A stretch of DNA of 64,000 bases from CAYUNE01 sp964446115 (GTDB lineage Bacteria; Desulfobacterota; Desulfobulbia; Desulfobulbales; Desulfobulbaceae), in contig CAYUNE010000018.1 of NCBI GenBank assembly GCA_964446115.1, positions 21,660-85,659 on the forward strand, written 5' to 3'. Positions 27,463 through 37,275 of this stretch are shown here, one piece after another. Positions within the stretch are counted from its first letter, which is position 1, and each line of letters begins with the position of its first letter. The position numbers were made by a program, and so were the translations under genes. Under the pieces are notes generated by a model. It searched no databases. It saw only the letters and a program-made list of their open reading frames with translations, and was not told the origin of the DNA.

Positions 27463-27602
27463 GATAAACCTCCCTGTCAGGATAATGTGTTGAAAAGATA
27501 TTCGATCGCAGCCCTTGAATCTTCAGGCGAAAAAGCGCAGGGTTACAAGGCCGATGAGAGTTGTATGGAAAGTTATGATATTAGCACTCCTGCAAGACGG
27601 CG

Positions 27603-28922
27603 TCAACCGAGTTTGGAGATACCCCGGATCTTGCGGCTGATTTCCACTGCCCCGGAAAGAATCTCCTCCTCATCCAGTTGGGTCAGACGCCGGTTGCGCA
27701 TCACCACCCGGCCGTTGATGACCGAGTGAATCACATCGCCGCCCCGGGCCGCATACACCAGGTGTGAAACGGGATTGTAGATCGGGGTCAGATGCGGCTG
27801 CGCCAGGTCGATGACGATCAGGTCCGCCTTTTTCCCCGGCGTCAGACTACCGATCTCTTCTCCGGCACCAAGGACGGCAGCCCCGCCTCTGGTCGCCGCC
27901 CAGAGGGTATCTGCAGCGGACATGGCCGTGGGATCAAGCCGGTGTACCTTCTGGAGTTTGGCCACACTGTTCATCTCTCCAAACATGTCCACATCATTGT
28001 TACTGGCGCTACCGTCGGTACCGATCCCCACCGCAATACCGGCGGCAAGCATCTCCACCACAGGAGCCACACCCGAGGCAAGCTTCATATTGCTCTCGGC
28101 GCAATGGGCAACCCCGACACCATGTTCCGCCAAAAGGACGATTTCCCCTTCGTCTACAACAACACAGTGGTCGGCAACCACCCTTTCACCGAGCAATCCC
28201 AGCTCAGCGAGATGCCGCACCGGGCTCCGGCCGTAGCGCTGCCGGCAGGTGTCCACTTCATCCTGATTTTCCGAAAGATGAATCACATACAACGCATCCT
28301 GGGACGCCGCCAAATCCCCGAGTTTAACAAGCAGATCAGGAGAGCAGGTATAGACGGCGTGGGGGTCCACGGTGATGGTTATGGTCTCATGACCCTCATA
28401 TGCGGCAAAGAGCTCCCGGGTATAGGCAAATCCGTTTTCCACCCCACCGTAATTGGGAGAGGGGAAGTCGTAAAGGACCTCTCCTATCCAGGCCCGCATT
28501 CCGGAAAGAGCGGCGGCCCGGGCCACATCAGCGGCAAAGAGATACATGTCGCAAAAGGTCGTGGTTCCCGATCTGATCATCTCGCAAATGGAGAGCAGGG
28601 TTGCCCGGTACACCATCTCTCCGGTGAGTTTGGCTTCGGCGGGGAAAATATGCTGCTGAAGCCATTCCATCAGCGGCAGGTCATCCGCCAGGCCGCGAAA
28701 ACAGGACATGGCCGCATGGGTATGGGTATTGATCAGCCCGGGCATAATCAGTCCGTGCTCTTCCCGGATCACCTGAGCGTCGGGATATCCGGAGATCATC
28801 TCAGCGGCCTTGCCGATTTCAACAATGCGGTCTCCCCTGATTACCACAGCCGCGTCTTTGTGGACTGTGTGGTCGTCATCCAGGCTCAGCAGGTATTTTC
28901 CGGTGATGATCAGATCAGCCAT
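27603..28922 (-). CDS. mtaD: 5-methylthioadenosine/S-adenosylhomocysteine deaminase-family amidohydrolase
   Basis: 439 residues. Metal ligands of the amidohydrolase superfamily are visible: NTHTHAAMS near residue 65, HLSENQDEV, ADHCVVVDEGE, HCAESNMKLASG and the catalytic GTDGSASNN. It would deaminate MTA or SAH to the inosine analogue. The same family includes aminodeoxyfutalosine deaminase (MqnX) of menaquinone synthesis, which cannot be excluded. It follows the purine nucleoside phosphorylase gene by three bases, which fits deamination and then phosphorolysis of the nucleoside. Confidence 0.87.
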   Translation of the reverse strand: MADLIITGKYLLSLDDDHTVHKDAAVVIRGDRIVEIGKAAEMISGYPDAQVIREEHGLIMPGLINTHTHAAMSCFRGLADDLPLMEWLQQHIFPAEAKLTGEMVYRATLLSICEMIRSGTTTFCDMYLFAADVARAAALSGMRAWIGEVLYDFPSPNYGGVENGFAYTRELFAAYEGHETITITVDPHAVYTCSPDLLVKLGDLAASQDALYVIHLSENQDEVDTCRQRYGRSPVRHLAELGLLGERVVADHCVVVDEGEIVLLAEHGVGVAHCAESNMKLASGVAPVVEMLAAGIAVGIGTDGSASNNDVDMFGEMNSVAKLQKVHRLDPTAMSAADTLWAATRGGAAVLGAGEEIGSLTPGKKADLIVIDLAQPHLTPIYNPVSHLVYAARGGDVIHSVINGRVVMRNRRLTQLDEEEILSGAVEISRKIRGISKLG

Positions 28923-28925
28923 GAT

Positions 28926-29765
28926 TCACAGATTTTTGAGGATATGAAGGATCAGTTTTTCCAGCCGCGGCACAGCCTTCTCGGCATTGGCGATAATCTC
29001 TTCCAGGATGATGGGCTGCAGATTGTCGGGATCGTTGACATTAGCCACTACCGAAAGTCCCAGCACCCGTAAACCGCCATGCCCGGCAACAAGAATCTCA
29101 GGGATCGAGGACATGCCCACAGCATCCGCTCCCGCCGCACGGAGAAAGCGGGTTTCGGCCGGAGTTTCCAGGCTGGGACCGGGAATACCCACATAGACGC
29201 CTTCACAAACATGGGCAATTCCATGCTCCCGGGCGCCTGACAGTGCCAGTTTTCGCAGATCCCGGTCATAGGGCTTGCTGAAATCGGGAAAACGCGGCCC
29301 CCAGGAATCAAGATTGGGGCCTCGCAGGGGATTGTCCCCCAGAAAGTTGAGATGATCGGCAAAGATCATTATGGTACCGGGAATATATGAAGGGTTAAGC
29401 CCTCCGGATGCATTGGTGATGACGGCAATGCGACTGCCCAGAAGGCCAAGCACCCGGATGGGCAATGCCGCCTCCCGGGCGCTATATCCCTCGTAGCAAT
29501 GAAAGCGACCCTTCAACAGGGCCACGGATCTGCCAGCCAAGCTGCCGAACACCAGTCTGCCGGTATGGCCGGTGACGGTGGAGCGGGGAAAACCGGGAAT
29601 TTCCTCATAGGAAAATTCCGCCTCGAGCCTCATGTCACCGTCCAGCTCCCCAAGCCCCGTACCCAGTTGGACAATCACCTCCGGAGTCTTCGGCAGCCGC
29701 CGACGGAGGAACTCGACCGTGCGCTCAACCCTTTGCCGATACAGGGTCCACTCCCCCATGCTCAT
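28926..29765 (-). CDS. punA: Purine-nucleoside phosphorylase (trimeric PunA type)
   Basis: 279 residues; AAGGTGGA precedes the ATG. Motifs of the trimeric PNP/MTAP family are QLGTGLGEL (phosphate loop), GRFHCYEGY, TNASGGLNPSYIPGTIMI, DHLNFLGDNPLRGPN and the base-pocket AVGMSSIPEILVA. The late VVANVND segment carries the Asn of the hypoxanthine/guanine-specific type. It splits (methylthio)inosine or guanosine with phosphate. It sits between thrC and mtaD with gaps of 9 and 3 bases, so it is almost certainly co-transcribed. Confidence 0.9.
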   Translation of the reverse strand: MSMGEWTLYRQRVERTVEFLRRRLPKTPEVIVQLGTGLGELDGDMRLEAEFSYEEIPGFPRSTVTGHTGRLVFGSLAGRSVALLKGRFHCYEGYSAREAALPIRVLGLLGSRIAVITNASGGLNPSYIPGTIMIFADHLNFLGDNPLRGPNLDSWGPRFPDFSKPYDRDLRKLALSGAREHGIAHVCEGVYVGIPGPSLETPAETRFLRAAGADAVGMSSIPEILVAGHGGLRVLGLSVVANVNDPDNLQPIILEEIIANAEKAVPRLEKLILHILKNL

Positions 29766-29774
29766 TTTTCCACC

Positions 29775-31166
29775 TTAGACAAGGGCGTGTTGCCGCAGAA
29801 ATTCCTTGACCGGTTCCACCTCGGCAACCATGATCTCCTTACGACTCTTTCTCTCTTCAAGCCCCTGGAGAACGGCGGGGCGCTCCGGTTCCCGGCCAAT
29901 GGCCCGCTCAATGGCCGCACCGAATTTGGCAGGATGAGCGGTGGCCAGGCAAATCATCGGGTGCTGCGGATCCCTGAGTTGCAGGGCAGCGCCGACTCCC
30001 ACCGCGGTATGGGGATCCAGCAGGTAGCCATGCTCTTCATAAAAATCGTGAATAACCGCCAAGGTGCGGTCCTCATCAATGCTCACCGAGGCAAAGTCCC
30101 GCGCCACCCTCTCCCTGAAAGCGGCAAGATCAAGCCGGCCGCAACCGGTGAATTCCTCCATGTCCCGGCGTACCGCTGCACCATCTTCGTCGTGGAGATA
30201 GTAGAGATAACGCTCGAAGTTGGAGGCGATCTGGATATCCATGGATGGAGAACTGGTCTCCACCACCCTGCCGCGTGAATAATCTCCCCGGGTGACAAAT
30301 CGGGTGAGCAGGTCGTTCTCATTGGTTGCCAACACCAGCCGGTTGATGCACCCCCGGGGCAGTAGACGCTTGGCCACAAAGCCTGCAAAGATGTCACCGA
30401 AATTGCCTGTGGGCACACTGAAATCGACGGTGTCAAATCCCTGTTTACGCAGCTTGAGATAGGCAAAGACATAGTAAACCACCTGGGCCAGTACCCGGGC
30501 CCAGTTAATGGAGTTGATCGCGCCGAGGTGATATCTTTCCTTGAAGTCAAGATCCGTAAAGATCGCCTTGACAATGGCCTGGGCATCGTCAAAACTTCCC
30601 TTGACCGCAATATTGAAGACATTTCCGTCCAACACGGTTGTCATCTGTTTTTCCTGCACCGGACTCACCCGGCCATGGGGATGCAGAATAAAGATGTTGA
30701 TCCTCTCCTTGCCCCGTACCCCGTAAATGGCGGCACTGCCGGTATCGCCCGAGGTGGCGCCGAGGATATTCATGGACGCCCCACTCTTCTTCAGCAGATA
30801 CTCAAAGAGATTGCCCAATAGCTGCAGGGCCACATCCTTAAAGGCCAGGGTCGGACCGTGAAAGAGCTCGAGGATATAGAGATCCCCGGCCCTGCGCACC
30901 GGAGTGACCTGGGGATGGGAAAAACGGGCGTAGGACCGCTCCACCAGAATTTCCAGATCCCGCCGCGGGATATCATCGATAAAGAGACCGAGAACCTCCA
31001 GGGCCAGATACTGATAAGGCAGGTTCCGCCAGCTCTCCAGCTTCAGGACATCAATGGCCGGCAGTTCCGCGGGCAGAAGCAGGCCGCCGTCATCGGCCAG
31101 CCCCATCATGACCGCCTGGGTAAAGGGAATGGGCGTGATACCGCCCCGGGTGCTCAGATAGCGCAT
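29775..31166 (-). CDS. thrC: Threonine synthase
   Basis: 463 residues, the long form of the enzyme. It starts MRYLSTRGG, has the PLP-lysine segment GPTLAFKDVALQLLG, the phosphate-binding GATSGDTGSAAI, and SVPTGNFGDIFAGFVAKR. It converts O-phosphohomoserine to threonine in the cytoplasm. A GGAGG lies 11 bases before the ATG. It follows gpmI after 28 bases in a run of minus-strand housekeeping genes. Confidence 0.95.
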   Translation of the reverse strand: MRYLSTRGGITPIPFTQAVMMGLADDGGLLLPAELPAIDVLKLESWRNLPYQYLALEVLGLFIDDIPRRDLEILVERSYARFSHPQVTPVRRAGDLYILELFHGPTLAFKDVALQLLGNLFEYLLKKSGASMNILGATSGDTGSAAIYGVRGKERINIFILHPHGRVSPVQEKQMTTVLDGNVFNIAVKGSFDDAQAIVKAIFTDLDFKERYHLGAINSINWARVLAQVVYYVFAYLKLRKQGFDTVDFSVPTGNFGDIFAGFVAKRLLPRGCINRLVLATNENDLLTRFVTRGDYSRGRVVETSSPSMDIQIASNFERYLYYLHDEDGAAVRRDMEEFTGCGRLDLAAFRERVARDFASVSIDEDRTLAVIHDFYEEHGYLLDPHTAVGVGAALQLRDPQHPMICLATAHPAKFGAAIERAIGREPERPAVLQGLEERKSRKEIMVAEVEPVKEFLRQHALV

Positions 31167-31194
31167 ACTCGATTATGCCTCCGGTTGGAATCGT

Positions 31195-32763
31195 TCACCC
31201 TTGATCACAGACAAGATTTTCCCCCTCCATTTCCCCGGGTATGGGCAACCCCATGAGGGTCAGAATGGTGGGGGCGATATCCTTCAGAGCTGCGCCGCTG
31301 CGCAACCTGCGCCCACGATACGCCTCATCCACAAGGATAAATGGTACCGGATTAAGGGTGTGGGCCGTATAGGGTTCTCCGCTCTCGGGATCAACCATGA
31401 TATCGGCGTTGCCGTGATCAGCGGTAATAAGAACCGTTCCTCCCCTTTGCCGCACGTAGGCAACGATCTCGCCAAGACAGCGATCAACGGTTTCACAGGC
31501 CTTGATTGCCGCATCCATGACACCGGTATGCCCAACCATGTCCCCGTTTGCAAAGTTGAGAACCACCAGGTCGTAGGGAGTGCCATCCAGATCACCCCGC
31601 TTGAGGGTATTCAGCAGAGTTTCCGTCACCTCCGGTGCACTCATCTCCGGTTTCCGATCATAGGTGGCCACCTCGCGAGGCGAGTCAATGAGGATCCGCT
31701 CCTCACCGGCAAAGGGGTCCTCGCGGCCGCCGTTAAAAAAATAGGTGACATGGGCGTATTTTTCGGTCTCGGCAATGCGCAGCTGACGCAGGCCATGCCT
31801 GCTGATCTCCTCTCCCAGAATCCGGGTAAGGGTCAACGGTGGAAAGGCCACGGGCAGATCAAACTCGGCATCATATTCGGTCATGGTGACCAGTCCGGCG
31901 ATTGCCGGCCGGCGGTGGCGGGAAAAACCGGAAAAATCGTCCTCAATAAAGGCCCGGCAGAGTTCACGGGCCCGGTCGGCCCTGAAGTTGAAAAAGATGA
32001 TCGCATCACCATCGCCGACCGTGGCCACCGGCTTTCCCGCTGCGGTCACAACCGTGGGTTTGATAAATTCATCGCTTTCATCCCGGGCATAGGCATCCTC
32101 AACGGCCCTTACCGGATCATCGGCCATCCGCCCCCGGCCCTGGACCAGGGCATCCCAGGCTACCTGCACCCGTTCCCAGCGGGTATCGCGATCCATGGCC
32201 CAGTAGCGTCCACTCACCGTTGCCACCCGGCCGCAGCCGATCTCCCCAAGATAGCCGACAAGCTGCCGCATATAGCCGATGCCGCTGTGGGGCGGGGTAT
32301 CGCGACCATCCATGAAGGCATGGATATAGACCCGTTGGAGCCGATGGCCGGCCGCCATGCGCAGCAGAGCCGCCAGATGATCGATATGGCTGTGGACTCC
32401 CCCGTCGGAGAGCAGGCCGAAGAGATGCAGGCTCCGGTTCTTTGCTGCAGTCTCTTCCATCACAGCTGTCAAGACCGGGTTGTGGAAAAACTCTCCCGAG
32501 GCCACCGCCAGATTGATGCGGGTGTAATCCTGATAAACGATCCGGCCGGCGCCGATGTTGAGATGCCCCACCTCGGAATTGCCCATCTGTCCCTCGGGCA
32601 GGCCCACCTCGCCGTTATGGGCCGCCAGAGTGGTGCAGGGGTAATGGGCGCTCCAGTGGTCCATATTCGGGGTGCGCGCCCTGAAAATGGCATTGGCGTC
32701 GTTTTTCTCCCCCTGACCCCAGCCGTCGAGGATGGCGAGCAGTACTGTCTTTCTCCGATTCAT
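31195..32763 (-). CDS. gpmI: 2,3-bisphosphoglycerate-independent phosphoglycerate mutase
   Basis: 522 residues. The N-terminus LLAILDGWGQ carries a metal-binding Asp. The catalytic Ser lies in QMGNSEVGHLNIGAGR near residue 62, with HSHIDHL, DGRDTPP, ITADHGNADIM and AHTLNPVPFI also present. This Mn-dependent alkaline-phosphatase-fold enzyme interconverts 3- and 2-phosphoglycerate. The start overlaps the rsfS stop as TGATG (a GTG three bases earlier is also possible), implying translational coupling. Confidence 0.95.
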   Translation of the reverse strand: MNRRKTVLLAILDGWGQGEKNDANAIFRARTPNMDHWSAHYPCTTLAAHNGEVGLPEGQMGNSEVGHLNIGAGRIVYQDYTRINLAVASGEFFHNPVLTAVMEETAAKNRSLHLFGLLSDGGVHSHIDHLAALLRMAAGHRLQRVYIHAFMDGRDTPPHSGIGYMRQLVGYLGEIGCGRVATVSGRYWAMDRDTRWERVQVAWDALVQGRGRMADDPVRAVEDAYARDESDEFIKPTVVTAAGKPVATVGDGDAIIFFNFRADRARELCRAFIEDDFSGFSRHRRPAIAGLVTMTEYDAEFDLPVAFPPLTLTRILGEEISRHGLRQLRIAETEKYAHVTYFFNGGREDPFAGEERILIDSPREVATYDRKPEMSAPEVTETLLNTLKRGDLDGTPYDLVVLNFANGDMVGHTGVMDAAIKACETVDRCLGEIVAYVRQRGGTVLITADHGNADIMVDPESGEPYTAHTLNPVPFILVDEAYRGRRLRSGAALKDIAPTILTLMGLPIPGEMEGENLVCDQG

Positions 32764-33146
32764 CACTCCCCCTGCGGATCCATGGGTACCCGGGGGGCGT
32801 CATGCCATAACCCTTCGAGATCATAGAATTTCCGCTTTTCAGTATAAAAAATATGAACCACCACGTCATGAAAGTCGAGCAGGACCCAGTGACCCTCGCG
32901 CAGTCCTTCGCAGTTCTTGGGGTTGAGCCGCTTGGAACGAAACTCGCTCTCAATGGCATCGGCCAGACCTTGCACGTGGCGGGTTGAGCGGCCGCTCATC
33001 ACAACGAAATAATCCGTGAACGAAGAAATGCCACGCACATCCATGATCACCAGATCCTCCGCCTTGGTATCCATGGCGACTCGGGCGCAGTGGCGGGCCA
33101 GTTCCAGACCGGTCCGGTTCCGGTAATCGGCTTTGATTTTTTTCAT
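32763..33146 (-). CDS. rsfS: Ribosomal silencing factor RsfS
   Basis: 127 residues. The core KAEDLVIMDVRGISSFTDYFVVMSG then STRHVQGLADAIE and GHWVLLDFHDVVVHIF is diagnostic of RsfS/Iojap. It binds ribosomal protein L14 and blocks subunit joining under starvation. The ATG overlaps the topB stop as TGATG, the same type of junction as rsfS-gpmI. Confidence 0.94.
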   Translation of the reverse strand: MKKIKADYRNRTGLELARHCARVAMDTKAEDLVIMDVRGISSFTDYFVVMSGRSTRHVQGLADAIESEFRSKRLNPKNCEGLREGHWVLLDFHDVVVHIFYTEKRKFYDLEGLWHDAPRVPMDPQGE

Positions 33147-35602
33147 CACTTCTTTTTCCTGCTTTTGCGGGGTGGAAATTCAAATGTCAATTTTCCCTTT
33201 TTATCAAGGAGGAGATAGGCGTCAAAGGGTCTCTTGCGCTTGGAGATAAATCCCTTGATCAGTTCGGTTTTCCCCTTCTCAAGCAGCTGGGTTATATGGA
33301 CGGGATCAATGCGCCGTTTAAGGATCATTTTGCTGAAACGCAACCCCTTGTCCCGGTCGCCCTCCAAAGCGGACTCAGACAGATATCCGGCCGGGGTTTC
33401 ATAAACCGGGGTTCCGTCCAACGGCGAGCGACCCAGGGGAGGATTTTTTTTGATTGCCTCCAGATCCAGATTTTCAGTGGAATCGGCAAAGATAAATTCG
33501 ATCTTGTTGTTCTTCAACCGCAAAGAGGCGGTAAAGGGCTTGCCGCGCTTGCTGCGGAAATCAGCCCAGGGTCCCAGGGTCTCGCCTTTGAACAGCCTGA
33601 CGATCTCCTCCTCGGCCATTACCCGGCCGCCGAGTACCTTGCGCAGCATGATCTTGTTGTCTTCGGATACATATGCCGTGGGGGTCTCAAAGATACGCAT
33701 GTCTCCCACCGGCGAAAAGGAGGCCTCCCTGCGATTATCCGGGGTATCATCTCGAAAACCCTTGACCTGCTCGACGATCTTCCTGGTCATTTCCCGGATT
33801 TCCTTCATGAACTGCTCCCGGGTCATCCTGCCCTTGAGGATTTGGTTGAGTTTGTACTCCCACTCGCCGGTCAGTTCCGGAGAGGCCAGCTCCTCAATCT
33901 TCATCGCCTCCAGCAGGCTGAGCAGTTCAAAGGCCTTGCCCGTGGGCGCCAGCTCTTTGCCCTCGCGCACTATATACTTCTCGTTAAGGAGTTTTTCAAT
34001 AATCGCCGCCCGGGTAGCCGGGGTTCCGAGGCCCCGCTCCTTCATGGCGTTGCGCAGTTCTTCGTCATCCAGCAACTTGTCGGAATTTTCCATGGCCGAC
34101 AGCAAGGTGGCCTCGGTGTAGCGTGGCGGAGGCTTGGTGGCATGTTCCCTCGCCTCGATCTCTGCGCATTGCACCTGTGCCCCTTTGGGCAGCGGCGCCA
34201 GGGTTTCCCGGCCACCGCTCCGGACAGTGGCGCCGTAGACCGCCTTCCATCCCGGCTCAACAAGAATCTTGCCCTCGGTGAGAAAGGTCTCCTCTTCGAC
34301 TATGCTCAACCGTTTGGTGTTGTGAAAAACAGCCGCCGGATAGAAAACGGCGATGAACCGCTGGACCACCAGCTGATAGATCTTCTCCTCCCCGGGATTG
34401 AGATTTTTCGGCAACAGGGTGGTGGGGATAATGGCAAAGTGATCGCTGATCCTGGCATTGTTGAAAATGCGGCGGTCCGGCTTGATATATTTCTCTGCCA
34501 GGGCCTGATCGGCAAATCCACCAAACTTCCAGCCGGATTGCCGTCCCATGATCTTCCTGGCCTCGGAGATATAATCCTCGGGCAGATTGCGGCTGTCGGT
34601 CCGGGGATAGGTGAGGACCTTATGACGCTCATAGAGGGCCTGGGCAATGGAGAGTGTGTTTTTTGCCGAAAAGCCGAATCGGCTGTTGGCCTCGCGCTGC
34701 AGGGTGGTCAGGTCATAGAGCAGTGGAGAACGCTGGGTCGACTTACGGCTGGTCTCGGTAACAGCGGCGGGCTTGCCGCTGCATTTTTCCACAATTTCCC
34801 GGGCCCGCTCCTCCTCCCAGATTCTGTTTTTTCGGGCATGCTCGTTTGCCGGATCTTTTCTGAAGCCGGGATCAATCCAGGTTCCCGCATAGGAAATCTC
34901 CCCGGCCGTAAAGGTGGCATGCAGCTCCCAGTAGGCCACCGGTTGAAAATGAAGCCGGATATTTTCCCGTTTGACGATGAGCGACAGGGTCGGGGTCTGT
35001 ACCCGGCCGCAGGGAGTTTTACGGAAGCCGCCGTTACGGGAATTGTAACCGGTCATGGCCCGGGTGGCATTGATACCGATCAGCCAGTCGGACTCGGAGC
35101 GGCAAAGCGCCGTATCCTCAAGGGGCCGCATCTCGCCGTTTTCCCGAAGGCTGGCAAAACCTTCGCGGATGGCCTCGCGGGTCATGCTCTGCAGCCAGAG
35201 GCGCCGCACTTTCTTGGCGCGCACGGTTCTGGTCGAGGTGAATTTCAGAATGTATTTGAATATCAGTTCCCCTTCCCTTCCGGCGTCGCAGGCATTGATG
35301 ATCTCGGTAACATCACGCCGTCTGATGAGTTTTTGCAGGGCGTTGAGTTGGCTCTTGGTGCCGGGCAGCGCCGTGAGCGGGAACTCTTCGGGGATGATCG
35401 GCAGATTGTCCAGACTCCACTTCTGGAAACGGGAATCAATCTCCTCCGGAAAGACAATGGAGACGAGGTGACCTACGGCATAGGAGACAACGTATGAATC
35501 ACTTTCAAAGTAATTTTTCAGCTTTTTGAATTTTTCCGGCAACGCCTTGACAATATCGGCGGCAACAGAGGGCTTTTCTGCAATAATAAGAGATTTAGAC
35601 AT
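33146..35602 (-). CDS. topB: DNA topoisomerase III
   Basis: 818 residues, type IA. The Toprim domain begins SLIIAEKPSVAADIVKAL and includes NACDAGREGELIF. The active-site Tyr is in VLTYPRTDSRNLPEDY near residue 335, with GLGTPATRAAIIEKL further on. The C-terminus carries repeated topoisomerase-III modules (KRGKPFTASLRLK, KRKRPFDAYLLLDKKGKL) instead of Cys4 zinc fingers. It decatenates single-strand-bearing DNA. It is the first gene of the coupled topB-rsfS-gpmI run. Confidence 0.94.
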   Translation of the reverse strand: MSKSLIIAEKPSVAADIVKALPEKFKKLKNYFESDSYVVSYAVGHLVSIVFPEEIDSRFQKWSLDNLPIIPEEFPLTALPGTKSQLNALQKLIRRRDVTEIINACDAGREGELIFKYILKFTSTRTVRAKKVRRLWLQSMTREAIREGFASLRENGEMRPLEDTALCRSESDWLIGINATRAMTGYNSRNGGFRKTPCGRVQTPTLSLIVKRENIRLHFQPVAYWELHATFTAGEISYAGTWIDPGFRKDPANEHARKNRIWEEERAREIVEKCSGKPAAVTETSRKSTQRSPLLYDLTTLQREANSRFGFSAKNTLSIAQALYERHKVLTYPRTDSRNLPEDYISEARKIMGRQSGWKFGGFADQALAEKYIKPDRRIFNNARISDHFAIIPTTLLPKNLNPGEEKIYQLVVQRFIAVFYPAAVFHNTKRLSIVEEETFLTEGKILVEPGWKAVYGATVRSGGRETLAPLPKGAQVQCAEIEAREHATKPPPRYTEATLLSAMENSDKLLDDEELRNAMKERGLGTPATRAAIIEKLLNEKYIVREGKELAPTGKAFELLSLLEAMKIEELASPELTGEWEYKLNQILKGRMTREQFMKEIREMTRKIVEQVKGFRDDTPDNRREASFSPVGDMRIFETPTAYVSEDNKIMLRKVLGGRVMAEEEIVRLFKGETLGPWADFRSKRGKPFTASLRLKNNKIEFIFADSTENLDLEAIKKNPPLGRSPLDGTPVYETPAGYLSESALEGDRDKGLRFSKMILKRRIDPVHITQLLEKGKTELIKGFISKRKRPFDAYLLLDKKGKLTFEFPPRKSRKKK

Positions 35603-35772
35603 CGTTTTTCTCTAATGATAACCTGAAATGACCGGAAAAATAGAAAAATCCGGGGCGATCGCACCACGGCCCGGCTGCAACCGCTCCTGTGCCGCACAAA
35701 GGTGGGTCATACCTAAGAGATGCAGCTCCGGACGGAAAAACCCTGTGCACTGTGACGGAAAAAACTCGGATA

Positions 35773-36375
35773 TTACCTACAGGTGGGCAGAAAGGCCAGC
35801 AGCTCGCGGTGCCAGTCATCCGGTTTGTCGAGATAGCACGGATGGGGAGAATCCGCAAAGATTTTTTTCCGGGAGCCGGAAATGGCTTCATGGAGCAGAT
35901 CGGCATTTTCCGGTGATGAAATCTGATCCTGTGAACCCCAAAGAATCAGGGTCGGAACCCGGATAGCGGCGAGCCGCTCACGATTTTCCTCCACCCCGAC
36001 GGCCCCGATGAGCACCAGACCACTGATCAGATCAGGATGGGCAATGGCGAATTCCAGCGCTATGCGCCCACCCATGGAGGGACCGACGAGTACCGGACGT
36101 CTAAGTCCGGTACCGGTTATATACCTTTGAAGCACCAGTTCCTCATCAAGCCCGCAGGGTGACGACTGTCCGAAACCGGGCATCTCCAGGGCGACACCGT
36201 GGTATCCTCCATCGGCAAGCTGTTTCAGGGTACCCAATTCATGCCAGGTATCGGCATTGAACTTCATACCGTGGAGCAACAGTACAGGTTTCCCTTCCCT
36301 GTCGCCGCTCACAAGGGCGTGCAGATGACAGGAATCGATGGTGAATGTATAAGAATTTTTCTCTGCCGGGGTCAT
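35773..36375 (-). CDS. Small alpha/beta hydrolase (ABHD14-like)
   Basis: 200 residues, short for the superfamily because there is almost no lid domain. The fold elements are VLLLHGMKFNADTW (oxyanion strand), the nucleophile elbow GPSMGGR, the acid in ILWGSQDQIS, and the final His in SPHPCYLDKPDDWH. ABHD14-type hydrolases have this size and layout; the substrate is unknown. It precedes topB by about 170 bases and may be co-transcribed. Confidence 0.8.
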   Translation of the reverse strand: MTPAEKNSYTFTIDSCHLHALVSGDREGKPVLLLHGMKFNADTWHELGTLKQLADGGYHGVALEMPGFGQSSPCGLDEELVLQRYITGTGLRRPVLVGPSMGGRIALEFAIAHPDLISGLVLIGAVGVEENRERLAAIRVPTLILWGSQDQISSPENADLLHEAISGSRKKIFADSPHPCYLDKPDDWHRELLAFLPTCR

Positions 36376-36517
36376 TGTTCTCCTTTCCTCCCTGCCTTTT
36401 CCGGATGGATCGAACTGAATATGAAAATTATGGCAGAAGTAAGCAAGATTCCCCTCTTTGTCAAGGGAGGGCAGGAAAAAGCGGGGAAAAATGGAAAGGA
36501 GGCGGAGAACCGGCGCT

Positions 36518-36826
36518 CTATTTCTGCACGGGCCCCCAGAGCCTTTTCATCTCATTCCAGAAGAGATGCTGGGCCAGAATCAGGCGATTGTGGGATGAAC
36601 CGGCATTTTTCATCTTCCGGTCCCAGCTCTCCTGAAATTCACGCATTCTTCGCCGATTTTCCCCTGTGGTGGCGGAATCGATCGCCGTTGCGATCATCTT
36701 TTTCCGCTCCCGTTCAAAGGCGAGCCGATCATCCCGGAAGAGCCGGGCCAGCCGGGCATGTTCGGCCAGGGCCTCCTCGTTTCTCTTTTTCCTGGACTCG
36801 TCCGTGTCCGGATTCCGCATTTTCAT
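36518..36826 (-). CDS. DUF3135-like helical protein
   Basis: 102 residues, highly charged and helical. The segment LARLFRDDRLAFERERKKMIATAID matches what I recall of DUF3135, a small proteobacterial family of unknown function with a regular acidic/basic helix after a short N-terminus. No signal peptide or membrane span is present. It lies upstream of the alpha/beta hydrolase on the same strand, about 140 bases away. Confidence 0.6.
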   Translation of the reverse strand: MKMRNPDTDESRKKRNEEALAEHARLARLFRDDRLAFERERKKMIATAIDSATTGENRRRMREFQESWDRKMKNAGSSHNRLILAQHLFWNEMKRLWGPVQK

Positions 36827-37232
36827 AGTCTCATCCCTGAATTAATTCATGGGTCAGTGGAATATCCACTTCCGGGAGGGGATAAGCAACTTCCGGGCCT
36901 GCAGCGGAGAATTAATCAAGGCCTGAATCCGTGCGGACGCTCACGGATTCAGGTAAGGGAAAAGAGCAGCCGGGTCATCGGGATGATCCGGGAAGCAACA
37001 TCCAAAAATGCCCCCCGGAAAATACCGTGTATCAATTCAATATTTCAATGATTATTTTTGTTTCATCCAGGAGGGATCAGCCGCAAAAAATCTTGGGGAC
37101 AGTTTTGAGCAAGCCGCTGGCAACAGGCCCCTATCGCTTGCGGGCATGAGGCTCAGGACAACGGTGGAAAAAACGGGAATACGGAAAAATGATCGAAAAA
37201 CCAAAAAACCGGAAAAATTCGGAAGGTCCCGA
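36827..37232. other. Gene-free stretch with a 12-bp hairpin
   Basis: No convincing coding frame. A perfect 12-bp hairpin, CCTGAATCCGTG / CACGGATTCAGG with an 8-nt loop, occupies 36923-36954, without a T run on either side. It could be an operator or leader structure for the DUF3135-like gene. Confidence 0.45.
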
Positions 37233-37260
37233 ACCGGCGGGACAGGGGAATCCCGCCGGT
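37233..37260 (-). terminator. Terminator-like hairpin after the coiled-coil gene
   Basis: A 10-bp GC-rich stem, ACCGGCGGGA / TCCCGCCGGT with an 8-nt loop, begins 16 bases after the stop codon on the minus strand. The following T run is delayed (ATTTTTCC further on), so it is a weaker intrinsic terminator. Confidence 0.5.
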
Positions 37261-37275
37261 CCGGTTACAGGGGAA

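Noticed and set aside
27792..29072. 426-codon plus-strand frame opposite mtaD and pnp
   Set aside because: Crosses two conserved genes in antisense and shows no family features.
31201..32826. 541-codon plus-strand frame opposite gpmI
   Set aside because: Complement of a gene with intact catalytic motifs; no ribosome site and no recognisable domain.
33296..35497. Long plus-strand open frame of 733 codons opposite topB
   Set aside because: It is antisense to a clearly conserved topoisomerase; Gly/Pro/Leu-rich composition without motifs is typical of the complement of a GC-rich gene.
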